From the NCBI RefSeq assembly GCF_013416775.1, contig NZ_SZVI01000013.1, positions 930,001 through 994,000 of the forward strand: a stretch of DNA of 64,000 nt, given 5' to 3'. The stretch comes from Rhodoferax sp. BLA1 (GTDB lineage: Bacteria > Pseudomonadota > Gammaproteobacteria > Burkholderiales > Burkholderiaceae_C). The notes under the pieces were generated by a model that was not told the DNA's origin, made no database searches, and saw nothing but the letters and a program-made list of their open reading frames with translations. Positions 9,180 through 20,726 of the stretch are shown here, one piece after another; position 1 is the first letter of the stretch, and every line of letters begins with the position of its first letter. Position numbers and translations under genes: made by a program.

Positions 9180-11999
9180 TCAATGCGCCTTGTCCCAATT
9201 CAACCCGACACCCACCTCGGCCAGCAGCGGCACCTTGAGCTGCGCCACACCGGCCATGAGTTTGGGCACCTCATGGCGCACCCAGTCGACCTCGGCCTCG
9301 GGCACCTCAAACACCAGTTCATCATGCACCTGCATGATCATCTTGGTACGAAGTTTCTGCGCATCAATGACCTCTTGTACCTTGATCATGCTGAGTTTGA
9401 TCAAGTCGGCGGCGGTGCCCTGCATCGGCGCGTTGATGGCGGCACGCTCCAGACCCGCCAGCAAGGCACCTTTGGCGGTTTGAATCCCTGAGAGCTGCAA
9501 CCTGCGGCCAAACACGGTCTCCACATAACCCTGGCGTTTGGCCAGTTCTCGGGTCTGGTCCATGTAAAGCTTCACACCGGGGTAACGCTCAAAATAACGC
9601 GCGATGTAGTTCTTGGCGGCAGTGTTGTCAATGCTCAGGGCCTTGGCCAGGCCGTAGGCGCTCATGCCGTAGATCAGGCCGAAGTTGATCACCTTGGCAT
9701 AACGCCGTTGTTCACTGCTGACCTGGGCGGTGTCGATGTTAAAAATTTCTGCGGCGGTAGCGCGGTGCACGTCCATGCCGTCATGAAAGGCCAGCAACAG
9801 CGCCGCGTCACCGCTCAGGTGGGCCATGATGCGCAACTCGATCTGGCTGTAATCGGCGCTGGCAATCAAGCTGCCAGCAGGCGCCACAAAGGCCTCACGC
9901 ACACGGCGACCTTCCGGGGTGCGGATCGGGATGTTTTGCAGATTCGGGTCGTTGCTGGACAGGCGCCCGGTGACCGCCACGGCTTGTGCGTAATGGGTGT
10001 GCACCCGGCCATCACTGGGCAGCGCCAGTTGGGCCAGTTTGTCGGTGTAGGTGCCTTTGAGTTTGGCCAGGCCCCGGTGCTCCAGCAGCTTGGCGGGCAG
10101 CGGGTAGTCTTCGGCCAGTTTTTCGAGCACCTCTTCGTCGGTGCTGCGCGCGCCGGTCGCGGTTTTTTTCACCACCGGCATGCCCAGCTTGTCAAAGAAG
10201 ATTTCGCCCAACTGCTTGGGGCTGGACAAGTTGAAGGGCTGGCCTGCAATCTCATAGGCCTCGGCTTCCAACTGCACAATGCGCTGACCCAACTCGTGGC
10301 TTTGCGCCGCCAGCGTGGGCGCGTCAATCAACACACCGTTGCGCTCGATGCGGTAAAGCGCCTCGCTGCTTTTGATCTCCAGCTCGTAGATAAAACGCAG
10401 TTTCTCATCGCGCGCCAACTGCGGCCACAACACCTGATGCACTTCCAGCGTCATGTCGGCGTCTTCACATGAATACTCGGCGGCTTTGGCCACGTCCACC
10501 TGGTCAAAACAGATCTGGTTGGCACCTTTGCCACACAGGTCTTCAAAACTGATGCCCTGGCGGCCCAGATGGCGTTCGGCCAGGCTGCTCAGGCCATGAG
10601 GCTTGTGGACTTCGAGCACATAACTTTGCAGCATGGTGTCGTGTGCATAACCCCGCACCTCGATGCCGTGGTTGGCAAACACATGACGGTCGTATTTGAT
10701 GTGCTGGCCCAGCTTGGCCCGGCTGGCATCTTCGAGCCAGGGTTTCAGTTTGGCCAGCACCTCATCGAGCGGCAGCTGGGCTGGGGCGTCCGGGTAGACA
10801 TGGGCCAACGGGATGTAAGCCGCCTCACCTGGGGTGATGCTGAGACTGATGCCCACAATGCGCGCACGCATCTCGTCAAGCGAGGTGGTTTCGGTGTCGA
10901 TGGCGACCAGCTCAGCTGCCTGCAATCGGGCTAGCCAGGTGTCAAAAGCCGCCCAGGTGAGGATGGTGTCGCAACGCAGGCTGCCGGTTTTTGCCACAGT
11001 CGGAGCGGATTCGGCATCGGGCTCGTCAAACAGATCCCGCTCGCGGCCCGGTTGGGTGGCCGGGCCTGCTTCGGCAGTCGCGCCCGACTGGGCCGGTGCC
11101 TCGCTGCTTGCGCCCAGCGACCGGGCCAGGCCTTTGAACCCGAATTTTTCATAAAAAATGGCCAGAGCCCCCGTATCCATTGAGCCAGTAGCTATTTCAT
11201 CCATAGCAGGTAAGCCAGGCAGCCAGCCGTTCAGGTCGCAGTCGGTTTTGATCGTGACGAGTTGGCGCCCGGTGGGTAACCAATCCAGCGACTTCTTCAG
11301 GTTCTCACCCACCGCACCTTTGATGTTGTCGGCATTGGCCACAATGGCCTCCAGTGAGCCATATTCGTTGAGCCATTTGGCAGCGGTTTTGGGGCCGACC
11401 TTGGGCACACCGGGCACGTTGTCCACGGTGTCACCCACCAGGGTCTGGTAGTCGCGCATCAGGTGCGGCGGCACACCAAATTCGGCGGTGACTCCGGCCA
11501 CATCACGGCGCCGGCCATTCATGGTGTCGATGATGGTGATGTGTTCGTTGACCAGTTGCGCCAGGTCTTTGTCTCCACTGCTGACGATGACTTCCATACC
11601 CTGGGCGGAGGCGGCAGCGGCGAGTGTGCCAATCACGTCATCGGCCTCAACACCGGGCACCGCCAGCACTTTCCAGCCCATCAGGCGCACCACCTCGTGG
11701 ATCGGCTCAATCTGGCTGCGCAGGTCATCGGGCATGGGCGAACGGTTGGCCTTGTACTGCGGGTACAACTCATCACGGAAAGTGGGGCCTTTGGCGTCAA
11801 AAATACAGGCGGCGTAGGCGGCGGGCACCTCTTTGCGCAGGCTTTGCAGCATGTTGATCATGATGCGGATCGCCCCGGTCTTCTGGACGCTGCCGTCGGG
11901 CAGGGTCACGCTCATGGCCTCCCCGCCCGCAAAAAAAGCACGATAGATGTAGCTGGAGCCGTCAACCAGCAGCAAAGTTTGAGGGGGAGCAGTGTTCAT
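9180..11999 (-). CDS. polA: DNA polymerase I
   Basis: 939-residue replication and repair polymerase with all three activities apparent. The 5'-3' exonuclease (about 1-290) starts with LLLVDGSSYIYRAFF; the 3'-5' proofreading domain keeps its metal ligands (AIDTETTSLDE, YSCEDADMT); the polymerase domain has SADYSQIELRIMAHLSGD, RRYAKVINFGLIYGMSA and QVHDELVFEV. The start at 11999 fits the conserved N-terminus; a frame extending to 12065 would run into the divergent gene. The linker between the two exonuclease domains is Ala/Ser/Glu-rich, and the segment at 11163-11207 resembles the dispersed repeat. Confidence 0.96.
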   Translation of the reverse strand: MNTAPPQTLLLVDGSSYIYRAFFAGGEAMSVTLPDGSVQKTGAIRIMINMLQSLRKEVPAAYAACIFDAKGPTFRDELYPQYKANRSPMPDDLRSQIEPIHEVVRLMGWKVLAVPGVEADDVIGTLAAAASAQGMEVIVSSGDKDLAQLVNEHITIIDTMNGRRRDVAGVTAEFGVPPHLMRDYQTLVGDTVDNVPGVPKVGPKTAAKWLNEYGSLEAIVANADNIKGAVGENLKKSLDWLPTGRQLVTIKTDCDLNGWLPGLPAMDEIATGSMDTGALAIFYEKFGFKGLARSLGASSEAPAQSGATAEAGPATQPGRERDLFDEPDAESAPTVAKTGSLRCDTILTWAAFDTWLARLQAAELVAIDTETTSLDEMRARIVGISLSITPGEAAYIPLAHVYPDAPAQLPLDEVLAKLKPWLEDASRAKLGQHIKYDRHVFANHGIEVRGYAHDTMLQSYVLEVHKPHGLSSLAERHLGRQGISFEDLCGKGANQICFDQVDVAKAAEYSCEDADMTLEVHQVLWPQLARDEKLRFIYELEIKSSEALYRIERNGVLIDAPTLAAQSHELGQRIVQLEAEAYEIAGQPFNLSSPKQLGEIFFDKLGMPVVKKTATGARSTDEEVLEKLAEDYPLPAKLLEHRGLAKLKGTYTDKLAQLALPSDGRVHTHYAQAVAVTGRLSSNDPNLQNIPIRTPEGRRVREAFVAPAGSLIASADYSQIELRIMAHLSGDAALLLAFHDGMDVHRATAAEIFNIDTAQVSSEQRRYAKVINFGLIYGMSAYGLAKALSIDNTAAKNYIARYFERYPGVKLYMDQTRELAKRQGYVETVFGRRLQLSGIQTAKGALLAGLERAAINAPMQGTAADLIKLSMIKVQEVIDAQKLRTKMIMQVHDELVFEVPEAEVDWVRHEVPKLMAGVAQLKVPLLAEVGVGLNWDKAH
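11163..11207 (+). repeat. Degenerate palindromic repeat inside polA
   Basis: CAGAGCCCCCGTATCCATTG followed by AGCCAGTAGCTATTTCATCC keeps the order of the repeat (AGCCC, TAT, loop, GCC-AGTAGCTAT, then a second small hairpin GCTAT-ttcatcc-ATAGC). It is diverged, so membership in the family is tentative. Confidence 0.4.
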
Positions 12000-12049
12000 G
12001 GCGGCATTTTGCCTGCGACACCGGGGTATAACGGCACAACTACAATCAA

Positions 12050-12376
12050 ATGATGCACGCAACACCCTCCTTCAGCCTGTTTTCTGCCCGCGCCCTGGCC
12101 TGCGCTCTGCCCCTGTTCCTGCTTGCCGGTGCGAGCCAGGCGCAAACAGCGGCCAGCCCGTCCACACCCCAGGCCAGCCCGGCACCCGTTGCGGCCAAAG
12201 AGCCCACCGAGCAGACCACCCAGCACATCGTGGTAGAAGACACCGCCACCCGCATCGACGAGGTGCGCATCGGCAGCGAGACCAAGAGCATCGACGTGCA
12301 GCCCAAAAATGGCATGCCGGCCTACCAGGTGGAGCCCAAGAGCGGCGAGCGCACCTGGAAAGTCCTGGGGTTTTAA
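12050..12376 (+). CDS. DUF2782 family exported protein
   Basis: 108 residues with a signal peptide (ARALACALPLFLLAGASQAQ, mature start near 33), a Pro/Ala/Thr-rich spacer and a short conserved C-terminal domain: QHIVVEDTATRIDEVRIG, then MPAYQVEP and ERTWKVLGF. DUF2782 proteins are small periplasmic proteins of unknown function that in Burkholderiales sit between polA (divergent) and thrB. ATG codons at 12050 and 12053 are both possible. The stop is three bases before the thrB start, so the two are likely co-transcribed. Confidence 0.8.
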   Translation: MMHATPSFSLFSARALACALPLFLLAGASQAQTAASPSTPQASPAPVAAKEPTEQTTQHIVVEDTATRIDEVRIGSETKSIDVQPKNGMPAYQVEPKSGERTWKVLGF

Positions 12377-12379
12377 AAC

Positions 12380-13375
12380 ATGGCGGTTTACACGGAAGTC
12401 TCTGAGCACGAGGCACGCGAGCTGCTGCGTACACTGGGCTTGGGGGAACTCAACAGCCTGAAAGCCTGTTCAGGCGGCATTGAAAACACCAACTATTTCG
12501 CCTCCACCGAACGCGCAGGCCAGGTGCACGACTATGTGCTCACGCTGTTTGAGCGCCTGAGTTTTGAGCAACTGCCGTTTTACCTGCGGCTGATGAAACA
12601 CCTGGCGCAGCGCGGCATCCTGGTGCCCGAGCCCCATGCCAATGCACAGGGTGAGCTGGTGTTTGATGTCAAAGGCAAACCCGCTGCGGTGGTGGACAAG
12701 TTACACGGCAAAAGTGAACTGGCCCCCACCGAGGCCCACTGCGCCCAGGTCGGCGCCACGCTGGCGCGCCTGCATCTGGCCGGGTCTGACTTTGAGCTGA
12801 CCCAGCCCAACCTGCGCGGCCTGGCCTGGTGGAACGAGGTGGTGCCGGTGGTGCTGCCTTACATCCAGGGCAGCCAGCAAAACCTGTTGCAGTCCGAGCT
12901 GGCCTACCAGAACACGGTGGCGGCCAGCGCCAGTTACGCCGCGCTGCCACGCGGGCCCATCCACGCCGACCTGTTCCGCGACAACGTGATGTTTGACACG
13001 GTGAGTGGCCAACCACAGCTCAGCGGCTTTTTCGACTTCTATTTTGCGGGCATCGACAGCTGGGTGTTTGACCTGGCGGTGTGCCTCAATGACTGGTGTG
13101 TTGACCTGCCAACCGGCGCCCACCATGCCCCGCGCGCTCAAGCCTTGATATCAGCCTACAGCGCCGTGCGCCCCTTGCAGGCGGCCGAACGCGAGCTGCT
13201 GCCCGCGATGTTGCGCGCCGGTGCGCTGCGTTTCTGGGTGTCGCGCCTGTGGGACTTTTACCTGCCGCGCGCGGCCAGCCTGTTACAAGCCCACGACCCG
13301 AGCCATTTTGAGCGGGTGCTGCAGGCACGCTGCCAGCACGCGATGACGTTTGAACAACTGGCAGGCCTGGCATGA
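12380..13375 (+). CDS. thrB: Homoserine kinase (ThrB, aminoglycoside-phosphotransferase fold)
   Basis: Phosphorylates L-homoserine to O-phospho-L-homoserine in threonine synthesis. This is the protein-kinase-like form found in many proteobacteria, not the GHMP form. Visible marks are GGIENTNYF near residue 33, the Brenner motif HADLFRDNVMF with catalytic D197 near residues 195-203, and FFDFYFAGIDSWVFDLAV for metal binding. Length 331 is normal. It follows the DUF2782 gene closely and overlaps the next gene by four bases (ATGA). Confidence 0.93.
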   Translation: MAVYTEVSEHEARELLRTLGLGELNSLKACSGGIENTNYFASTERAGQVHDYVLTLFERLSFEQLPFYLRLMKHLAQRGILVPEPHANAQGELVFDVKGKPAAVVDKLHGKSELAPTEAHCAQVGATLARLHLAGSDFELTQPNLRGLAWWNEVVPVVLPYIQGSQQNLLQSELAYQNTVAASASYAALPRGPIHADLFRDNVMFDTVSGQPQLSGFFDFYFAGIDSWVFDLAVCLNDWCVDLPTGAHHAPRAQALISAYSAVRPLQAAERELLPAMLRAGALRFWVSRLWDFYLPRAASLLQAHDPSHFERVLQARCQHAMTFEQLAGLA

Positions 13376-14160
13376 AGTTACAACTGGTCCCCGCCCGCCA
13401 GGGTGCCGCCTGGGTCAAGCTGGGTATGCGCACCTTTTTTAAACAGCCGCTGGCGCTGGCCGGGCTGTTTTTCATGTTTCTGGCCCTGATGTCGGTGGCC
13501 ACCATGGTGCCGCTGATTGGCCTGCCGCTGGCCATGACCCTGTTGCCCGCGATCACACTCGGGCTGATGGCCGCCACCAGCGAAGCCACCCTGGGCAAGT
13601 TCCCGATGCCGCTGATTTTGCTCATCGGCTTTCGCAGCGGACCGGTCAAATTGCGCGCCATGCTGACACTGGGCGCCATCTACGCGGGCGGCTTCTTGTG
13701 CGCCATCGGCGCCTCTTACCTGGTGGACGGCGGCGGTTTTGCCCGCATGTACCTGGGTGGGCAAGCACCCACGGCCGAGATGATGGGCAGCGGGACTTTT
13801 CAGGCTGCGATGTGGACCTTCATCGGCCTGCACCTGCCGCTATCCCTGCTGTTCTGGCATGCCCCGGCCCTGGTGTACTGGCAGGGTTTGCCCGTTTTGA
13901 AAGCCATGTTTTTCAGCATCGTCGCCTGTCTGCGCAACTTCTGGGCGCTGACGGTGTTTGCGCTGCTGTGGATGGCGGTGATGGTGGGTGTGGTGCTGCT
14001 GCTGATCACCAGCGCCAACCTCTTCAACAGCCCCGGCCTGGCCAATGTGATGTTGTTCCCCGGCCTGCTGCTGGTGGCCGCGATGTTTTTCACCTCGCTG
14101 TTTTTCACCTACCAGGACAGTTTTGAGGCACCGACCGAGGCGCCACCCAACCAAGAGTGA
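13372..14160 (+). CDS. BPSS1780-type integral membrane protein
   Basis: 262 residues with about six hydrophobic segments (for example LAGLFFMFLALMSVATMVPL, LPAITLGLMAATSEAT, and two C-terminal helices ending AAMFFTSLFF). The opening LVPARQGAAWVKLGMRTFF matches a Burkholderiales family annotated only as BPSS1780-like membrane protein. It overlaps thrB by ATGA and is followed by a strong terminator, so DUF2782-thrB-this gene form one unit. Function unknown. Confidence 0.75.
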   Translation: MKLQLVPARQGAAWVKLGMRTFFKQPLALAGLFFMFLALMSVATMVPLIGLPLAMTLLPAITLGLMAATSEATLGKFPMPLILLIGFRSGPVKLRAMLTLGAIYAGGFLCAIGASYLVDGGGFARMYLGGQAPTAEMMGSGTFQAAMWTFIGLHLPLSLLFWHAPALVYWQGLPVLKAMFFSIVACLRNFWALTVFALLWMAVMVGVVLLLITSANLFNSPGLANVMLFPGLLLVAAMFFTSLFFTYQDSFEAPTEAPPNQE

Positions 14161-14181
14161 GCAGCTGGCTCAACTTCAAAA

Positions 14182-14216
14182 CCGACTGACATTCGCAAGA
14201 ATGCAGTCGGTTTTTT
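14182..14216. terminator. Rho-independent terminator between convergent genes
   Basis: CCGACTGACATTC, loop GCAA, GAATGCAGTCGG, then TTTTTT (14211-14216). The stem has one bulged A, and an A tract before it gives a weaker T-run for the minus strand. It separates the thrB operon from uvrD. Confidence 0.9.
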
Positions 14217-14221
14217 CATGC

Positions 14222-16645
<2,424 letters not shown>

Positions 16646-16744
16646 GGCCCGATTGTAGGAAGCGCGGCTGTCACCGTTTTTTCATATTGCCCAGCGATAG
16701 TTGTCGGCTGTCGTTGTGTCAGCCAAAACATTTACAAAAATTCC

Positions 16745-17845
16745 ATGTCATTGTCCGAACCCCATATCTCCGTGCACGGGCTACGTGTGGCCTATGGCGC
16801 CAACGAGGTGCTCAAAGGCATTGACCTGTCGATCACCCGGGGCAGCTTTGTGGCGCTGCTGGGGCCGTCAGGTTGTGGCAAAACCACCCTGCTGCGCACG
16901 CTGTCGGGTTTTACACCGTCCAGTGCGGGCAGCATCAGTGTCAACGGCCGCGACATCGCCCACGAACCGCCCGAGCGGCGCGACATGGCGATGGTGTTCC
17001 AGTCTTACGCGCTGTGGTCGCACATGAACGTGGCCCAGAACATGGGTTACGGACTGAAGCTGCGCAAGATGCCGCGTGCCGACATCGCGCGCCGCATCAG
17101 CAGCCTGCTCGACATGCTGGGCCTGCAAGGGTATGCCGAGCGCCCGGTGACCGAACTCTCCGGCGGCCAGCGCCAGCGCGTGGCTCTGGGGCGGGCACTG
17201 GCGGTGGAGCCGCAGATTTTGCTGCTGGACGAACCGCTGTCCAACCTGGACGCACGCATTCGGCTGCAAATGCGCCACGAAATCCGCGCGATCCAGCGCC
17301 AGCTGGGCGTCACCGCCGTGCTGGTGACCCACGACCGCGAAGAAGCCATGGTGATGGCGGATCAGGTGGTGATCCTGGACCAGGGTCAGATTGCCCAGAT
17401 TGGCACACCCGAAGAGGTCTTTCAGCACCCCAAAACACCTTACGTGGCCTCGTTCATGGGGGCAGAAAACATCATCCACTGTGAGGCCGAGGTCTCGCAC
17501 GCGGGGGTGCATCTGAGTGTGCCCGGCCTGCCCGGCGCCAACATCCGCTGCCAGGCAGCGCTGCCGAGCAGCGGCCCGGCTCAGGTGCACTTTCGCAGTG
17601 AGGCCGCCCGCCTGCAGATGCCAGGTGAACCTGCGCAGGACAGCCTGCAACTGCCCGGCCGGGTAACCCAGGTGAGTTACCTGGGCGGCGGCTACCGATG
17701 CGAGATCCAGACACACTGCGGGCCGTTTTTCATCGACCACCACCAGAGTGTGGCCCACAACCAAACGGTGGCGGTGCATGTGCCCGCTGACGCCCTGCAT
17801 GTGTACCCGCGCGAATCTTCTCGCCAGCCGCTGGCACAGCACTGA
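16745..17845 (+). CDS. ABC transporter ATP-binding protein
   Basis: 366 residues: nucleotide-binding domain (1-240) with Walker A GPSGCGKTTLL near residue 40, Q-loop FQSYALWSHM, signature LSGGQRQRVALGRAL near 137, Walker B ILLLDEPLSNLDA and switch THDREEAM; then a TOBE-type regulatory tail (about 270-366). This belongs to the polyamine/iron/phosphonate/thiamine importer group. The ATG at 16745 opens the conserved SLSEPHISVHGL; the frame remains open upstream but that overlaps the uvrD start. First gene of the importer operon, 35 bases before the binding protein. Confidence 0.9.
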   Translation: MSLSEPHISVHGLRVAYGANEVLKGIDLSITRGSFVALLGPSGCGKTTLLRTLSGFTPSSAGSISVNGRDIAHEPPERRDMAMVFQSYALWSHMNVAQNMGYGLKLRKMPRADIARRISSLLDMLGLQGYAERPVTELSGGQRQRVALGRALAVEPQILLLDEPLSNLDARIRLQMRHEIRAIQRQLGVTAVLVTHDREEAMVMADQVVILDQGQIAQIGTPEEVFQHPKTPYVASFMGAENIIHCEAEVSHAGVHLSVPGLPGANIRCQAALPSSGPAQVHFRSEAARLQMPGEPAQDSLQLPGRVTQVSYLGGGYRCEIQTHCGPFFIDHHQSVAHNQTVAVHVPADALHVYPRESSRQPLAQH

Positions 17846-17880
17846 ACCCCTCTCCTTTTTTGCAACTCATCAGGACTTTT

Positions 17881-19032
17881 ATGAAGCCATTCAAACGCGC
17901 CCTTTCTTTGTCCATCACCCTCGCCCTGGGCTCGCTGAGTCTGTCGGCACAGGCCCAGGTCACCCTCAACGTGATCAGTGGTGGCTCACAAAACATGGTG
18001 GATTACGTCACCGACTACCTCGGCCCGCTGTTTGAAAAGCAGAACCCTGGGGTCAAGGTCAGCGTGGTCGGCACCGGCCCGGATGACGCCGGTTCACAAA
18101 AGATGCTCGAAAAACTGCAGGCACAAAAGGCCGCCGGTCTGGCCACCTGGGACACCGACGTGATCGTGCCGAACCAGCAAAAAACCGGTGAAATGGTGCA
18201 AGCCGGCCTGCTGCTGAAATACCGTGACAGCATCAGCACCGGCAAATACGCCGTGAGCCAAAGCGCCAAACAGGCGCTGGGCGTGAATGTGGACGGCTAC
18301 GTGATGCCGATGTTCGAGAGCCAGACCGCCCTGGCCTACAACCCCGACCTGATCAAGAACCCGCCCGCCTCTTACGACGAGCTGCGGGCCTTTGTGGCCA
18401 AGAGCCCCAAGAGTTTTGGTTACAACGGCCTCAAAGGCGGCATGTCGGGTGTAGCGTTTGTGGTGGGCTGGATGTATGCCTACGGTGGCAACCCCGATGT
18501 GGTGCAACAAGGCCCCTACGACGCCAAAGCCCAGGCTGGCTGGAAAAAGGCCTTTGCCGACCTGAAAGCCTTTAACCAGCAGGTGGTGTTCACCCCCGGC
18601 AACGCCGGCACGCTGGACATGCTCAACCGCGGCGAAATCGCCATGGGCCCGGTCTGGGTTGACATGTTCCACACCTGGCAAGCCGAAGGCCGCCTGGCGC
18701 CCAACCTGAAGCTCAAACTGCTCTCACCCGGCATGCCTGGCCAGCCTTACTACTACGCCATTCCGGCCAAGGCCAAAAATGTGGAACTGGCGAAGAAGTT
18801 CATCGCCCTGGCCACCAGCCCGGCTGTGCAGGCCGAGGGCATTGTGAAACGCTTCAACTGGTACCCGGGCATCGACGCCAATGTGGTCAAGTCCTCGCTG
18901 GATGCCAAAACCTGGAACCAGCTGTTTGTCGACGTGACCCCGAGCGATCTGGCCAAGTTCAGCAAACCGTTCCCGCTGGCACCGTTCTTCAAAGATATGC
19001 GAGAGCAGTACGAAGTCCAGGTTCAAAACTGA
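17881..19032 (+). CDS. ABC transporter periplasmic substrate-binding protein
   Basis: 383 residues, signal peptide ALSLSITLALGSLSLSAQAQ, then a type II periplasmic-binding fold (extracellular solute-binding family 1/8: TLNVISGGSQNMVDYV, ETQ-like MFESQTALAYNPDLI, GEIAMGPVWVDM). Closest in feel to YnjB-type or phosphonate/polyamine-type proteins, so the ligand is probably a small polar or charged molecule, but I cannot name it. ATG at 17881 is preferred over one at 17860 because it begins the signal peptide. Co-linear with two permeases, a cyclic phosphodiesterase and a phosphatase. Confidence 0.88.
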   Translation: MKPFKRALSLSITLALGSLSLSAQAQVTLNVISGGSQNMVDYVTDYLGPLFEKQNPGVKVSVVGTGPDDAGSQKMLEKLQAQKAAGLATWDTDVIVPNQQKTGEMVQAGLLLKYRDSISTGKYAVSQSAKQALGVNVDGYVMPMFESQTALAYNPDLIKNPPASYDELRAFVAKSPKSFGYNGLKGGMSGVAFVVGWMYAYGGNPDVVQQGPYDAKAQAGWKKAFADLKAFNQQVVFTPGNAGTLDMLNRGEIAMGPVWVDMFHTWQAEGRLAPNLKLKLLSPGMPGQPYYYAIPAKAKNVELAKKFIALATSPAVQAEGIVKRFNWYPGIDANVVKSSLDAKTWNQLFVDVTPSDLAKFSKPFPLAPFFKDMREQYEVQVQN

Positions 19033-19045
19033 GGTGATGCCCCGT

Positions 19046-19891
19046 ATGCAGCGCCCCGCCTCCTCACTGGCCATGCTGGCTCTTTTGGCACCGGCCGTGC
19101 TGATGGTGGGCCTGCTGTTTGTTTACCCGCTCGGGATGTCGCTGACCTACGCTTTCCACAACGAGCTCACCGGCGGCTGGGACCTGGGCAACTTCAGCAA
19201 GGCTTTTGCCCTGTATGGCGGTGATATTGTCCTGACGGCGGGTGTCACCGTGTTGTCCACCGCGCTGGTGGGCATCCTGTCGATTGCCATTGCCGGTTAC
19301 CTGACGCTGGGTGAGAACCCGCGTGCGGTGGCGGTCTTGGGCTGGATCTACCGCTGGCCGCTGTTCATCCCGTTTGTGGTGGCAGCGCAATTGATGCGCA
19401 CCTTTCTGGCCAAAAACGGCATGCTCAACAACACATTGATGTCGCTTGGCCTGGTGGACCCGCTGAACGCGGTGAGCCTGCTGGACTGGCGCGGTGTGGT
19501 GATCACCTTTGTCTGGAAACAGCTGCCGTTTGCCACGCTGCTGATTGGTGGCGCCATGGCCGCGATGGACCGCTCGATGATCGAATCGGCCCGGGGTCTG
19601 GGCGCCGGGCGGCTGCGGGCGCTGTTCGAGATTGTGTTGCCACAGGTGCAGGCCACGGTCTGGGTGGCGTTGATCCTGTCGTTTGTCACCATGTTGTCGG
19701 CACTGTCGGTGCCGATGATGGTGATTGCGGGTTCGCCCACGATGTTGACGGTGGACATGGCCTGGCGCGTCAACTCCTATGGTGACTACGGCGTGGCCAA
19801 CGCGCTGGGGTTTGTTTCTTTTGCCATGAGCGGTGTCGCCGCCTGGTTTTACCTGCGCCAAGGGCTGCGCGACGGCAGGCCACCCAAATGA
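19046..19891 (+). CDS. ABC transporter permease subunit 1
   Basis: 281-residue inner-membrane subunit with about six helices; the EAA loop that contacts the ATPase reads SMIESARGLGAGRLRALFEIVLPQ (written here as SMIESARGLGAG then RLRALFEIVLPQ). The ATG at 19046 has GAGGTG nine bases upstream; an earlier GTG/ATG at 19034/19037 is too close to that site. It overlaps the second permease by four bases (ATGA). Confidence 0.88.
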   Translation: MQRPASSLAMLALLAPAVLMVGLLFVYPLGMSLTYAFHNELTGGWDLGNFSKAFALYGGDIVLTAGVTVLSTALVGILSIAIAGYLTLGENPRAVAVLGWIYRWPLFIPFVVAAQLMRTFLAKNGMLNNTLMSLGLVDPLNAVSLLDWRGVVITFVWKQLPFATLLIGGAMAAMDRSMIESARGLGAGRLRALFEIVLPQVQATVWVALILSFVTMLSALSVPMMVIAGSPTMLTVDMAWRVNSYGDYGVANALGFVSFAMSGVAAWFYLRQGLRDGRPPK

Positions 19892-20715
19892 CTTTGACCC
19901 ACTTCCGTTTTCCTACCTTTCTGGGCACCTTGCTGCGCGGCCTGTTGATTGGCCTGCTGGCTGTCGCCATTTTTGGGCCGTTGCTCAACATGCTAATCTG
20001 GACCGTGACCGAGGCCTGGTACTACCCGGCCAAGTTGCCGGTGCGCTGGGGTTTCGCCTTCTGGGACAAGGTGTTTCGACCCGAGGCGGGGGCCATGCGC
20101 GCCCTGTCCACCAGCCTGGTCATCGCGCTGCTGACGGTGGTGCTCAGCCTGGCTGTGGCCATTCCGGCGGGCTACGCCCTGTCCAAACGCCACTTGCCGC
20201 TGCGCAGTCTGTTCTTGCTGTTTTTTCTGTTGCCGCAGGCCTTCCCGACCGTGGCGGTGCACCTGAACATTGCGCGCATGTTTTACGGCCTCGGGCTCAC
20301 CGGCACGATTTGGGGCGTGATGCTGGTGCATGCGATCCAGGGGCTGGTGCTGGCGATCTGGATTGCGTCCGCCGCCTTTGCCGCGATTGGCCAGGAGCAG
20401 GTGGAGGCCGCGCGCAATCTGGGGGCCTCACCCCTGCGCGCCTTTTTGACCGTGTCGCTGCCACTGGCGGCACCGGGGCTGATGGCCAGTGCGATATTTG
20501 TGTTCCTGATTTCACTCGACGAGTTTTCAGGCACCTTTTTTGTCGGGGTGCCCAACATCCAGACCCTGCCGCTGACCATGCTCAATGCCGCGATGGAAGG
20601 CAATTACCAGATCGCCTCGATCACCGCGCTGTTGTTGCTGATTCCGCCCACCCTGTTCATGTTGTTTGTGGAGCGTTTCCTCAAAGCCGATGTGTTGGCC
20701 AGCGTGGGTAAATAG
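19888..20715 (+). CDS. ABC transporter permease subunit 2
   Basis: 275 residues, about six helices, and the EAA motif EQVEAARNLGASPLRAF. It pairs with the preceding permease to form the channel of the importer. Only 11 bases separate its stop from the cyclic phosphodiesterase start, supporting one transcript and a shared pathway. Confidence 0.9.
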   Translation: MTLTHFRFPTFLGTLLRGLLIGLLAVAIFGPLLNMLIWTVTEAWYYPAKLPVRWGFAFWDKVFRPEAGAMRALSTSLVIALLTVVLSLAVAIPAGYALSKRHLPLRSLFLLFFLLPQAFPTVAVHLNIARMFYGLGLTGTIWGVMLVHAIQGLVLAIWIASAAFAAIGQEQVEAARNLGASPLRAFLTVSLPLAAPGLMASAIFVFLISLDEFSGTFFVGVPNIQTLPLTMLNAAMEGNYQIASITALLLLIPPTLFMLFVERFLKADVLASVGK

Positions 20716-20726
20716 TAGGTGTTGCC

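Noticed and set aside
16868..17842. Minus-strand frame opposite the ABC ATPase gene
   Set aside because: Shadow; the plus strand encodes an intact ATPase with all nucleotide-binding motifs.
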